64,000 nucleotides of DNA from Rheinheimera pacifica (GTDB lineage Bacteria; Pseudomonadota; Gammaproteobacteria; Enterobacterales; Alteromonadaceae): the NCBI RefSeq assembly GCF_024809855.1, contig NZ_JANUEM010000014.1:45112-109111 (forward strand), given 5' to 3'. Positions 28,315 through 35,356 of this stretch are shown one piece after another. The stretch's first letter is position 1. Each line of letters starts with the position of its first letter. A program made the translations under genes and the position numbers. Under the pieces are notes generated by a model. The model did no database searches and was not told where the DNA came from. It saw nothing but the letters and a program-made list of their open reading frames with translations.

Positions 28315-29211
28315 ATGCGCGTTAGCAGCAATCAGTATCACCTAACCACTATCCGTAATATTCAGCAGTCTACTGCTGAATACAGCAAGTTATCTACCCA
28401 GCTTGCAACTAACCAACGGATCCAAAACCCATCAGATGACCCTTTAGGCTCAGTGATGCTGTTAACGTTAAACAGCGAGCTGACTAAACTGGATCAGTAC
28501 AAATCGAATATGAACGCTGTACATTTTAATCTGGGCCAGCAGGAAACCCAACTGAGCAGCATTGTCAATACACTGTACTCAGTACAGGAGATTGTCACCA
28601 CGGCGGCCGATGGCACTATGGGCCAGGCCGAGCTGGAAGCATTTAGCCAGGAACTGGCAGTATTAATGCCGGGTATAGTGGATTTACTTAATGCCAAAGA
28701 CGGCAATGGCAATTATTACTTTTCAGGCAGCTTAACCGACGTTAAACCGTTTGAACGCGATGGCGCCGGGGTGTATCAGTACAACGGCGACAGCCGTGTA
28801 CGGCAGATTGCTGTGTCAGATAATTCCAGTGTGCCGGGCAATATCGTTGGTAGCGCACTGGATCCGGGCGTGAATTTTTTAAATGAAATGCAAACCTATC
28901 TGGATTTAATCAGCACCGCGCCTGCTGGCGGTGTGGGCGATGAATCACGCGATATGCTGGGCCATATCAGTAGCTTTCTGGCTACGGTAAGCGGCGAAAT
29001 TACCCGCATTGGTGGCACTTTAGCTTCGCTGGACGATATGGCGCTGGGCAATGAGGATATAGCACTCTTTACCGAAACACTGCGTGATGACATTAAAGAA
29101 GTGGATTACCCGGAAGCCTACGTCAAAATGAATCAGGCTATGGCGTCTTATGAGTCGTCGCTGAAAGTGTATTCCAGTGTCTCTCGGCTTACCTTGTTTT
29201 CTTACGTTTAA
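28315..29211 (+). CDS. flgL: FlgL, hook-associated protein 3 (lateral)
   Basis: I choose ATG 28315 over GTG 28309 because GAGG at 28303-28306 is well spaced for the ATG; the protein is then 298 residues. It has the flagellin-like N-terminus (MRVSSNQYHLTTIRNIQQST, QRIQNPSDDP) and a C-terminal helix of FlgL (AYVKMNQAMASYESSLKVYS). It forms the second junction ring. It is the last recognisable member of the flgB-flgL rod/hook series. Confidence 0.94.
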   Translation: MRVSSNQYHLTTIRNIQQSTAEYSKLSTQLATNQRIQNPSDDPLGSVMLLTLNSELTKLDQYKSNMNAVHFNLGQQETQLSSIVNTLYSVQEIVTTAADGTMGQAELEAFSQELAVLMPGIVDLLNAKDGNGNYYFSGSLTDVKPFERDGAGVYQYNGDSRVRQIAVSDNSSVPGNIVGSALDPGVNFLNEMQTYLDLISTAPAGGVGDESRDMLGHISSFLATVSGEITRIGGTLASLDDMALGNEDIALFTETLRDDIKEVDYPEAYVKMNQAMASYESSLKVYSSVSRLTLFSYV

Positions 29212-29224
29212 ATAAGGTGCAGCT

Positions 29225-30247
29225 ATGCAGCTATCCGGTGCGGTTGATAAGGTCAGTAACAGTGCGCTAACGCCGCTAAATGCGGCAGACCGTGCTGCTG
29301 TGATCAAGGCTGTACGTTCTGACGATACCGGCCGCACGGTACCGGTATCCCGGCAATCGCGGCAGATACAGGTATTAAGCAAATGGGCGCTGGCAGCAGA
29401 TGTCAGTAAACAGCTTAGCCAGACAGATCAAACCGAGCGCAATATCCGCCAGGCATATCAGGCGCTGGAAAACCTGCGCCGGCAGCTGAATGCACCGGGT
29501 AACAGCAAGTTATCCGCACAACAGCAACAACAGGCACAGCAGCAGTTAGCGCAACTTGAACAGAAACTGGTACACAGCAGCTCTGGCCTTAATGCCGATC
29601 TTACCCCAGCCAGTGCGCAACCGGCACCGGTAAAGGCCAGCCTGGGCAACAATATAGATTTATTGTCCGAGCGGCGCCAAAACGAGCAAGTTAGTATTTT
29701 GCTGGGCCGCAGTGGCAGTGCTGTCAGTATCAGCTTACCGGCAGGCCAAAGCGCAGAGCAAAATCTGCACACTGTGCAGCAAGCCTTTGCTCAACAGCAA
29801 ATCAGTGTGAGCAGCAATAATCAGCAACTGTATTTCTCTGCCGAAGCGCGCGATGCCCGTAAGCTGCAGGAACCCTGGCTCATCAGTGGCCAGGGTGTGC
29901 GCGTTGCCGCAGGTAACCCGGTAAGTGTAAAGCTACAGGCTGCTGACAGCACATTGGCTCAGTTGGGTAAAGCCGCAGCAACAGCCGACAACGTGCAGGC
30001 TTATAGCCAGCAAATTCAGCTGGCGCAGCAACAATTAAAAGACGCGCTGGGTAAAGTGCAGGCACAACGTGCGGCATTGCAGGCGCAACTGGTGGCGATT
30101 TCGCAAAGCCAGAACGATAACACTGAACTTAATGCGCTTAGTCAGCAACTGCGTATCGAAATGCAAAGTGGCAGTAAAAGTTCGGTGTCGGTGGTGATGT
30201 CGCAAGCCAATATTACCCGCAGCCTGGTTGAATTTGGTTTGGGTTAA
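29225..30247 (+). CDS. Uncharacterised Gln-rich flagellar-cluster protein
   Basis: I do not recognise this 340-residue protein with certainty. It has no signal peptide or membrane segment. An N-terminal part up to about residue 140 is Gln-rich and predicted coiled coil. A middle domain (about 150-235) contains VSILLGRSGSAVSISLPAGQ and QNLHTVQQAFAQQQISVSSNNQQLYFSAEARDA, with a pattern reminiscent of beta/alpha domains in hook-associated or filament proteins. The C-terminal part is again helical. It starts 14 bp after flgL behind AAGGTG and precedes the Maf-like gene by 7 bp, so it belongs to the same operon. A late axial or assembly role is possible but unproven. Confidence 0.75.
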   Translation: MQLSGAVDKVSNSALTPLNAADRAAVIKAVRSDDTGRTVPVSRQSRQIQVLSKWALAADVSKQLSQTDQTERNIRQAYQALENLRRQLNAPGNSKLSAQQQQQAQQQLAQLEQKLVHSSSGLNADLTPASAQPAPVKASLGNNIDLLSERRQNEQVSILLGRSGSAVSISLPAGQSAEQNLHTVQQAFAQQQISVSSNNQQLYFSAEARDARKLQEPWLISGQGVRVAAGNPVSVKLQAADSTLAQLGKAAATADNVQAYSQQIQLAQQQLKDALGKVQAQRAALQAQLVAISQSQNDNTELNALSQQLRIEMQSGSKSSVSVVMSQANITRSLVEFGLG

Positions 30248-30254
30248 CAGATTA

Positions 30255-31562
30255 ATGAATAACGACTGTTTTGCGCAAAATATGCGCGTAATTGCCAGCC
30301 GCTGGCCCGCTTTGGCCAATGTGCTACAACAGGCTGCCGCTGAAGAACACCGACCTGCAGTGCAACTGATAGAAGGGCTGGACAATACTCTGCTGATTAA
30401 CGGCATTCAGCTAACCAGCCGCCATAACCGGCAGCAGGAAGCCCTGCAGCAAATCAGTAAACTACCGCAACACTACCCACATATAACATTGTACGGTACC
30501 GGCCTTGGCGATATGCAGCAACAGTTGCTTAGCCGTGATCGCCTGCAGCAGTTAAGTATCTGTATTTTAAATGAGTATATTTTTGCGCTGGTGCTGCAAT
30601 TGCTTGATCAACGGCACTGGCTGAGTGATAGCCGGGTAAGCTTACAACTGGCTGCCAGCCAGAGCGATATTCAGCTGCCATTTGCCGTACTGCCGTCTGA
30701 ATTAGTTTTGGCCAGTGATAGCAATATGAAAACCCGCGATCGTTTGTACAGCGAACTTGAAGCCGGTTATGCCGCGCAGCGTTTAAAACAGGATATCAGC
30801 AGGTTTTTACCGCGGCTGCAGCAAAACCAGCCTTACTGGCAGCAAGATCAACAGGTACAGGCGTTATTTAACTCTTTAGCAGCAGATAAAGATGTTTACG
30901 TGATAGGGGCCGGGCCTTCGCTGGAGCAACATTACGGCTTTATTAGGCAAGCGCAGCAGCAGGCTAATGCACCTTTACTGATCTGTGTGGACACCGCAGT
31001 AAAAGCCTTGGTATTGCAGGATATCAGGCCGGATATTATTGTCAGCCGTGACCATAAAATTACATTAAAGCATTTGCCCTGCAGCAGCTTAACCGCTGCC
31101 AGTAGTTTGGTGTATTTTCCGCTGGCTAATCCCGAATTATTACAGCATTTCCCCGGTACACGTTATATTGCCTTAAGTGACAGCGCAGTGTTTAACCCGG
31201 TGCGCAAACAATTAGCGGCTGCGGCGTTATTCAGCCATGGCAGTGTCATACACCCCGCCGTTGATCTGGCGGTAAAAATGGGCGCCAGGCGTGTGTTGTT
31301 GTTTGGTGCCGACTTTGCCTTTAGCCACAATAAAACCCACGCCAACTGGCAAAACGGTGCTTTAGGGCCAGGGTACCAGGCGGCTACCGAACAGGTTATT
31401 AATGGCTTTGGCGAAAAAGTGCCCACCTTACGCAACCTGCTTACTTACCTGACCGGCTTAGAGCGTTATATCAGCAAGCAACCTGCTGTCAGCTTTGTTA
31501 ATACTTCGAAAGCCGGTGCGGTGATTGCCGGTACGCAATACCATGCGGAGCTTACACGCTAA
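30255..31562 (+). CDS. Maf-type motility accessory factor (DUF115/MptE-like), putative flagellin glycosyltransferase
   Basis: I start at ATG 30255 (435 residues), just after the preceding stop. The central MAF/DUF115 domain shows DVYVIGAGPSLEQHY at about residues 215-230, LLICVDTAVKALVLQDIRPDIIVSRD, and MGARRVLLFGADFAFS with a nearby THAN motif. Proteins of this group transfer nonulosonic acids such as pseudaminic acid to flagellin Ser/Thr. No sugar-biosynthesis genes are in the window, so the donor would come from elsewhere. I recall a maf gene at the equivalent place in the Aeromonas lateral cluster. The substrate is most likely the LafA flagellin at 40386. Confidence 0.85.
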   Translation: MNNDCFAQNMRVIASRWPALANVLQQAAAEEHRPAVQLIEGLDNTLLINGIQLTSRHNRQQEALQQISKLPQHYPHITLYGTGLGDMQQQLLSRDRLQQLSICILNEYIFALVLQLLDQRHWLSDSRVSLQLAASQSDIQLPFAVLPSELVLASDSNMKTRDRLYSELEAGYAAQRLKQDISRFLPRLQQNQPYWQQDQQVQALFNSLAADKDVYVIGAGPSLEQHYGFIRQAQQQANAPLLICVDTAVKALVLQDIRPDIIVSRDHKITLKHLPCSSLTAASSLVYFPLANPELLQHFPGTRYIALSDSAVFNPVRKQLAAAALFSHGSVIHPAVDLAVKMGARRVLLFGADFAFSHNKTHANWQNGALGPGYQAATEQVINGFGEKVPTLRNLLTYLTGLERYISKQPAVSFVNTSKAGAVIAGTQYHAELTR

Positions 31563-31828
31563 TGGACACAGTTACGCAATACAGGCAGCACCTTAAAGCG
31601 CTGGCGCTGCAGTTCCGGCTGGGTATCACTACGCAGCCGGCGCTAGAGCTGGCAACCCTTGCCGGGCAACTTATTACGTTGTTTGCCGGTGCCGCACCAC
31701 AACAGATCGCTCAGTTGCACCAGCTATTAACCGCCGTGCTGCAGTGCCAGCAAAACCGTGACTGGTCAGGCCTGGCTGATTATCTTGAATACGAACTGCA
31801 AGACTTGCTGGCAACATCTTCAGCCTGA
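31562..31828 (+). CDS. Small helical protein downstream of the Maf-type gene
   Basis: This 88-residue all-helical protein starts within the stop codon of the Maf-type gene (TAATG), so translation is coupled. It ends with NRDWSGLADYLEYELQDLL. Short proteins or C-terminal extensions with an acidic ADxLEYEL ending are something I associate with Maf and flagellin-modification loci, so a partner of the glycosyltransferase is my best guess. It has no signal peptide, membrane segment or catalytic motif. It is followed by 132 bp without a gene. Confidence 0.7.
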   Translation: MDTVTQYRQHLKALALQFRLGITTQPALELATLAGQLITLFAGAAPQQIAQLHQLLTAVLQCQQNRDWSGLADYLEYELQDLLATSSA

Positions 31829-31853
31829 TTTAGCTGGTCAATAAGCCAAATTA

Positions 31854-31868
31854 ACCCTAATATAGGGT
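31854..31868. promoter_or_regulatory. Short inverted repeat upstream of the accessory operon
   Basis: ACCCTA-ATA-TAGGGT is a perfect 6-bp inverted repeat in the 132-bp gap before the lipoprotein gene at 31961, followed by an AT-rich -10-like stretch (TAATAAT). It could be an operator. I could not find a convincing -35 element. Confidence 0.3.
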
Positions 31869-31960
31869 AATAATACAGAGCTAACCTGCTGTCTTGTATC
31901 GTTGTCTGCCAGCCTGAGAGGCAATGTTATATAGCCAGCCTTGCCGGTAAGGAGTAAAGG

Positions 31961-32509
31961 ATGCCCAGCGAAACTATTTTCCGCGCCCGATCATGGTTGT
32001 TCAGCTTTTCGTTAATCTTATTAACACTTCCGGCTTGTGCCCAGCAAAATTCACCGCAGCCTGCTGCCGGGGCGGTTACCTCTTACGGCGATTGTTCACT
32101 GATTGACTTTAAAGATATTGATGGCAGCGAATTGACCAAAGCCGAGCTACTGGAACGCATGGACGCTGATTTTGCCGCCAATCTGAATCAAACTGAAAAA
32201 TGTATGACTGAGGCAATAAGTAGCGGTGCCGGGCGGATCAGTGCCGCTGGCGCCGGAGCAGGCAGCGAGGCAGATGCTACTGCCGGCAATAATGCGCAGG
32301 CTGCACAATCAGCCGGTACTGAACAGACACAACATGCTGATAATGCGAAAGAGCCAGAGACGTCACCGTCAAAAGCAACCCAGAAAGGTAAAGGGCAGCA
32401 AGGTAACTCTGCTGTGTGTGACACGGTAAAACAAGGCCTGGCAGGTGCAACGACTGACACTGAGAAAAAACATTTCAGCGCTTTGATGACACAATATGGC
32501 TGCGAATAA
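31961..32509 (+). CDS. Small lipoprotein of unknown function (first gene of the accessory block)
   Basis: This 182-residue protein has a lipoprotein signal (hydrophobic run, then LPACAQ; Cys at about residue 26). A conserved-looking segment follows with YGDCSLIDFKDIDGSELTK and MDADFAANLNQTEKC. A low-complexity Ala/Gly/Gln/Thr linker spans about residues 85-150, and the short tail has two further cysteines (SAVCDT and a terminal GCE). The four non-lipid cysteines could form disulfides in the periplasm. I do not recognise the family. It has a strong ribosome site (AAGGAG) and is separated from the next gene by an 80-bp stretch of imperfect tandem repeats. Confidence 0.75.
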   Translation: MPSETIFRARSWLFSFSLILLTLPACAQQNSPQPAAGAVTSYGDCSLIDFKDIDGSELTKAELLERMDADFAANLNQTEKCMTEAISSGAGRISAAGAGAGSEADATAGNNAQAAQSAGTEQTQHADNAKEPETSPSKATQKGKGQQGNSAVCDTVKQGLAGATTDTEKKHFSALMTQYGCE

Positions 32510-32578
32510 TTTAGAATAGTTGTGAATAATTCAGATTGGCTGTGAATAATTTAAAATAGCTGTGAATCATTTAGAAAT
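32498..32578 (+). repeat. Four imperfect ~20-bp tandem repeats
   Basis: Units begin at 32498, 32519, 32538 and 32559 and share the core GCTGTGAATAATTTAGAATA with small changes. The first unit encodes the last codons and stop of the upstream lipoprotein gene. The rest form the spacer before the next gene. Confidence 0.85.
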
Positions 32579-32588
32579 GGAGCTGGCA

Positions 32589-33875
32589 ATGCAACCTCGT
32601 TCTTTTTTGCAACACTATAAAAACTGGCTGGCGGCTGCCTGTACCCTGATTGCACTGGCGCTTAGTGGTTGTCAGTCTACCCAAACTAATGTCAGTAGCG
32701 TAGGCCCTGCTATTGGCGGCCAGGCAAAAACAGCTGAGTTGGGTAAGACAGAACGCGAGTTTAAATATCAGTCTGCCATTTATCTGGATGTAGCCGTGCC
32801 GGTATTTGATCCGGGCATTCCGCTGGATGCCAAAGGCAATATTGATGACAAAAAAGTGGCTGAAGAAGATATCTGGCCACAGGTACGGCGGTTGGAAGCA
32901 AACCGCTTTGCCATTGATACCAAAAAAGCACTGGCGGCAACCAAAGTATTTGGCTCGATTAATGTTACTCCGGACGCGTCGGTTTCTGCCGATGTGTATG
33001 TACTTGGCAAAATCAATTATTCGGATACCGAAACCGTGCGCATCAGTGTGCGGGTAATGGATGCTACCAACGATATTTGGGGAGAGAAAACCTTTGAGCA
33101 TCAGGTAGGTGAAGCCTTTTATCGTGATGCTCTGCGTAAAGATCAAAACCCTTACTCGCCGGTATTTAACGATATTGCCGCTTATGTTTACGATTTGCTG
33201 ATTAAAAAATCAGAGGCAGATAAAAAGAAAATTCAGCAGGTATCAGATTTACGCTATGCCGCTATGTATAGCCAGGAAGCCTTTTCACCTTATCTGGTCA
33301 GCAAAAGAAAAAGCTTTACCTCACGGCAAACCGTATTCGATCTGAACGGTGCACCGGCAGCAAATGACCCGATGTTGCAACGGGTAAACTTGCTACAGGC
33401 AAAAGATGAACAGTTTATTGACCAACTGCAAGACAGCTATGAAGCTTTTTATGCCGAGTCAGACGAAGCCTATCGTAAGTATCAGCGCGAAACCCTGCCG
33501 ATTGCTGCCGATATCCGCAAGAAAAAAGCAGAGCGCACCACTCAGCAATTAGTTGCTGCCGGTAGTGCAGTACTGGGCATTATGTTGGTGAAAAACTCTA
33601 ATTCAGCTATCGGTGAAGTTGGCGCTATTGCGGCAGGTGCGGCAGCAATTTACAGCCTTAGCCAGGCAATACAAACAAACCGCGAGCTGAGTGCACAACG
33701 TGACGTGCTCAGTGAAATGGGGCAAAGCCTGGATATTAAAGTGACACCGCAGGTAGTCGAACTTAACGAGCAGACTATTGAGCTTAAAGGTACAGCTACT
33801 GAGCAATACACCCAGTTAAGACAAAAGCTGTTTGAAATTTATCAGTTAGAAGCAACACCAAATCAGCAGTTGTAA
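32589..33875 (+). CDS. Larger lipoprotein with TolB-N/LPP-like domain, unknown function
   Basis: I choose ATG 32589 because GGAG at 32579-32582 is ideally placed, giving 428 residues with a lipoprotein signal ending LALSGCQS. The N-terminal domain (about residues 50-210) reads SAIYLDVAVPVFDPGIPLD, KVFGSINVTPD and DVYVLGKINYSD, a pattern seen in lipoproteins with a TolB-N-like or LptE-like alpha/beta fold. A helical region follows, with a hydrophobic Gly/Ala-rich hairpin at about 320-360 that could insert in a membrane. A short C-terminal domain follows that. I do not recognise a named family. It is likely outer-membrane-anchored and translated with the downstream genes. Confidence 0.8.
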   Translation: MQPRSFLQHYKNWLAAACTLIALALSGCQSTQTNVSSVGPAIGGQAKTAELGKTEREFKYQSAIYLDVAVPVFDPGIPLDAKGNIDDKKVAEEDIWPQVRRLEANRFAIDTKKALAATKVFGSINVTPDASVSADVYVLGKINYSDTETVRISVRVMDATNDIWGEKTFEHQVGEAFYRDALRKDQNPYSPVFNDIAAYVYDLLIKKSEADKKKIQQVSDLRYAAMYSQEAFSPYLVSKRKSFTSRQTVFDLNGAPAANDPMLQRVNLLQAKDEQFIDQLQDSYEAFYAESDEAYRKYQRETLPIAADIRKKKAERTTQQLVAAGSAVLGIMLVKNSNSAIGEVGAIAAGAAAIYSLSQAIQTNRELSAQRDVLSEMGQSLDIKVTPQVVELNEQTIELKGTATEQYTQLRQKLFEIYQLEATPNQQL

Positions 33876-33907
33876 ATGTGTCTTAAGCTTCGGGCAAGGA
33901 GCCGGAT

Positions 33908-35344
33908 GTGGCAGCGTTAGATGATGTAATAAAGCACGATAAACAGTCACAAAAGGCATTTTATATCAAAGTAATAGCCGGTTTTTTTGCGGTGTTACTT
34001 TTATTGCTTGTGGTGTGGCTGGCGTCAAACAGGTTTGCTGCTTCGGCCCCGGTTGCCGGTACCGCACCGGGCGCGCCGTTATCTGCAACGTCTGCGCCTG
34101 CTGTACCAGAGGTTCAGGACGAGCAAGCCCGTAAGGCTTTACAACAAATGCTGTCAGACACCAATAATCAGGTTAATCAGCTGGCCGCAGATCCGCATCT
34201 TTTTGCCTGGCAAAGCGCTACGGTAAATACCTTACAGCAAAACATGCAGCAAGCTTACCGGCTGTACGGCCAGCAACTGTACAGTGAAACCGGTACTTTG
34301 CTGCGCGACATTCAGCAGCAAAGCAGCACATTACAGCAAAACTATGTCAAGACTTATGAAACCGCATACCAGACAGCCAGTGCAGCATTTACCAATACCG
34401 ACCTGACGGCGGCGCAGCTTAACAACAGCCGGGCGCTGACGGTAAATCCGCTATATCAGCCGGCATTGCAGTTGCAGCAGCGGCTGGATGTGGCAACGCA
34501 AGTGCAGGAACTGTGGCAACAGGTACGGGTAGCGCAGCTGGAAAACAATGTCAGTAAGCAAAAAACGTTGCTGGAGAGTATTCGCCGGTTAGATCCGGCA
34601 GAGCAACAGGCACAGCAACGTTTGGCTGCGTTAAACCAGCAAGCACAGCAACAATCATTTGCTGATGTTGTGGCGCAGGCTGTTGCTGCTTTGGATCAGG
34701 CTGATTACGCCACTGCCCGCCAGGCATTGGCCCGGGCGCGCAATATTGATAGCAACCGGCCGGAGTTAGTGAGTTTACAGCGCCGGCTGGATAGTGCAGA
34801 AAAAGCGGGAGCAGCTGCGCAGACCGAGCAGCAAATTCAGGTATTTATTGAGGTTGATGAATGGCCGACAGTAAAAATGCTGGCAGAAAATGGCCTGAAA
34901 TTAAATGCCGATAACCCGGTATTGCAGCAGGCGTTGCAAAACGCTAATCAGATTATTCAGGCCGGGCAGCGCTTGCAGACATTTTTAGCCAGCCCGCAAC
35001 GCCTTAGCGATGCCAATATCCGCCAGCGCGCCAATGAAGCAATAGCGGCAGCGCAGCCGTTAACTACGCAAAGCGACAAGCTGGCGCAGCAGCTTAACCA
35101 GTTACAAAGCTTGCTGCAGGCTCAGGCACAACCGGTGCCGGTGCTGGTAAAAAGTGATGGCCGCACTAGTATCCGGGTACTCGGGGTGGGTAATGTCGGT
35201 GAAGTAAAAGAGAAAACCATCAACCTGTTGCCCGGCACTTATCAGTTTGAAGGCAGTTGTAAAGGCTATCGTACTGAAATTATCAGTGTTGAGGTTAGCC
35301 CGGCTATGCCTGCTGTACAGCTACAATGCAAAACCCGGATCTGA
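33908..35344 (+). CDS. Single-pass periplasmic helical-repeat protein with PEGA-like tail
   Basis: This 478-residue protein starts at GTG 33908 behind AAGGAG with a 7-nt spacer. An N-terminal cytoplasmic tip of about 20 residues and one membrane helix (about 20-42) are followed by a long Gln/Ala-rich helical region (about 75-410) with TPR-like segments such as AALDQADYATARQALARARNIDSNRPE. The end (about 415-478) is a small beta domain (VRVLGVG-like IRVLGVGNVGEVKEKTINLLPGTYQFEGSCKGYRTE) resembling PEGA modules. It is presumably an inner-membrane protein with a periplasmic scaffold. It is tightly linked to the PEGA/FGE-like gene 12 bp downstream. Its function is unknown. Confidence 0.82.
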   Translation: MAALDDVIKHDKQSQKAFYIKVIAGFFAVLLLLLVVWLASNRFAASAPVAGTAPGAPLSATSAPAVPEVQDEQARKALQQMLSDTNNQVNQLAADPHLFAWQSATVNTLQQNMQQAYRLYGQQLYSETGTLLRDIQQQSSTLQQNYVKTYETAYQTASAAFTNTDLTAAQLNNSRALTVNPLYQPALQLQQRLDVATQVQELWQQVRVAQLENNVSKQKTLLESIRRLDPAEQQAQQRLAALNQQAQQQSFADVVAQAVAALDQADYATARQALARARNIDSNRPELVSLQRRLDSAEKAGAAAQTEQQIQVFIEVDEWPTVKMLAENGLKLNADNPVLQQALQNANQIIQAGQRLQTFLASPQRLSDANIRQRANEAIAAAQPLTTQSDKLAQQLNQLQSLLQAQAQPVPVLVKSDGRTSIRVLGVGNVGEVKEKTINLLPGTYQFEGSCKGYRTEIISVEVSPAMPAVQLQCKTRI

Positions 35345-35356
35345 GAGGAATAAGCA

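Noticed and set aside
32571..33146. A 191-codon minus-strand frame
   Set aside because: It is antisense to the larger lipoprotein gene, which has a good start site and lipobox. The antisense frame has neither.
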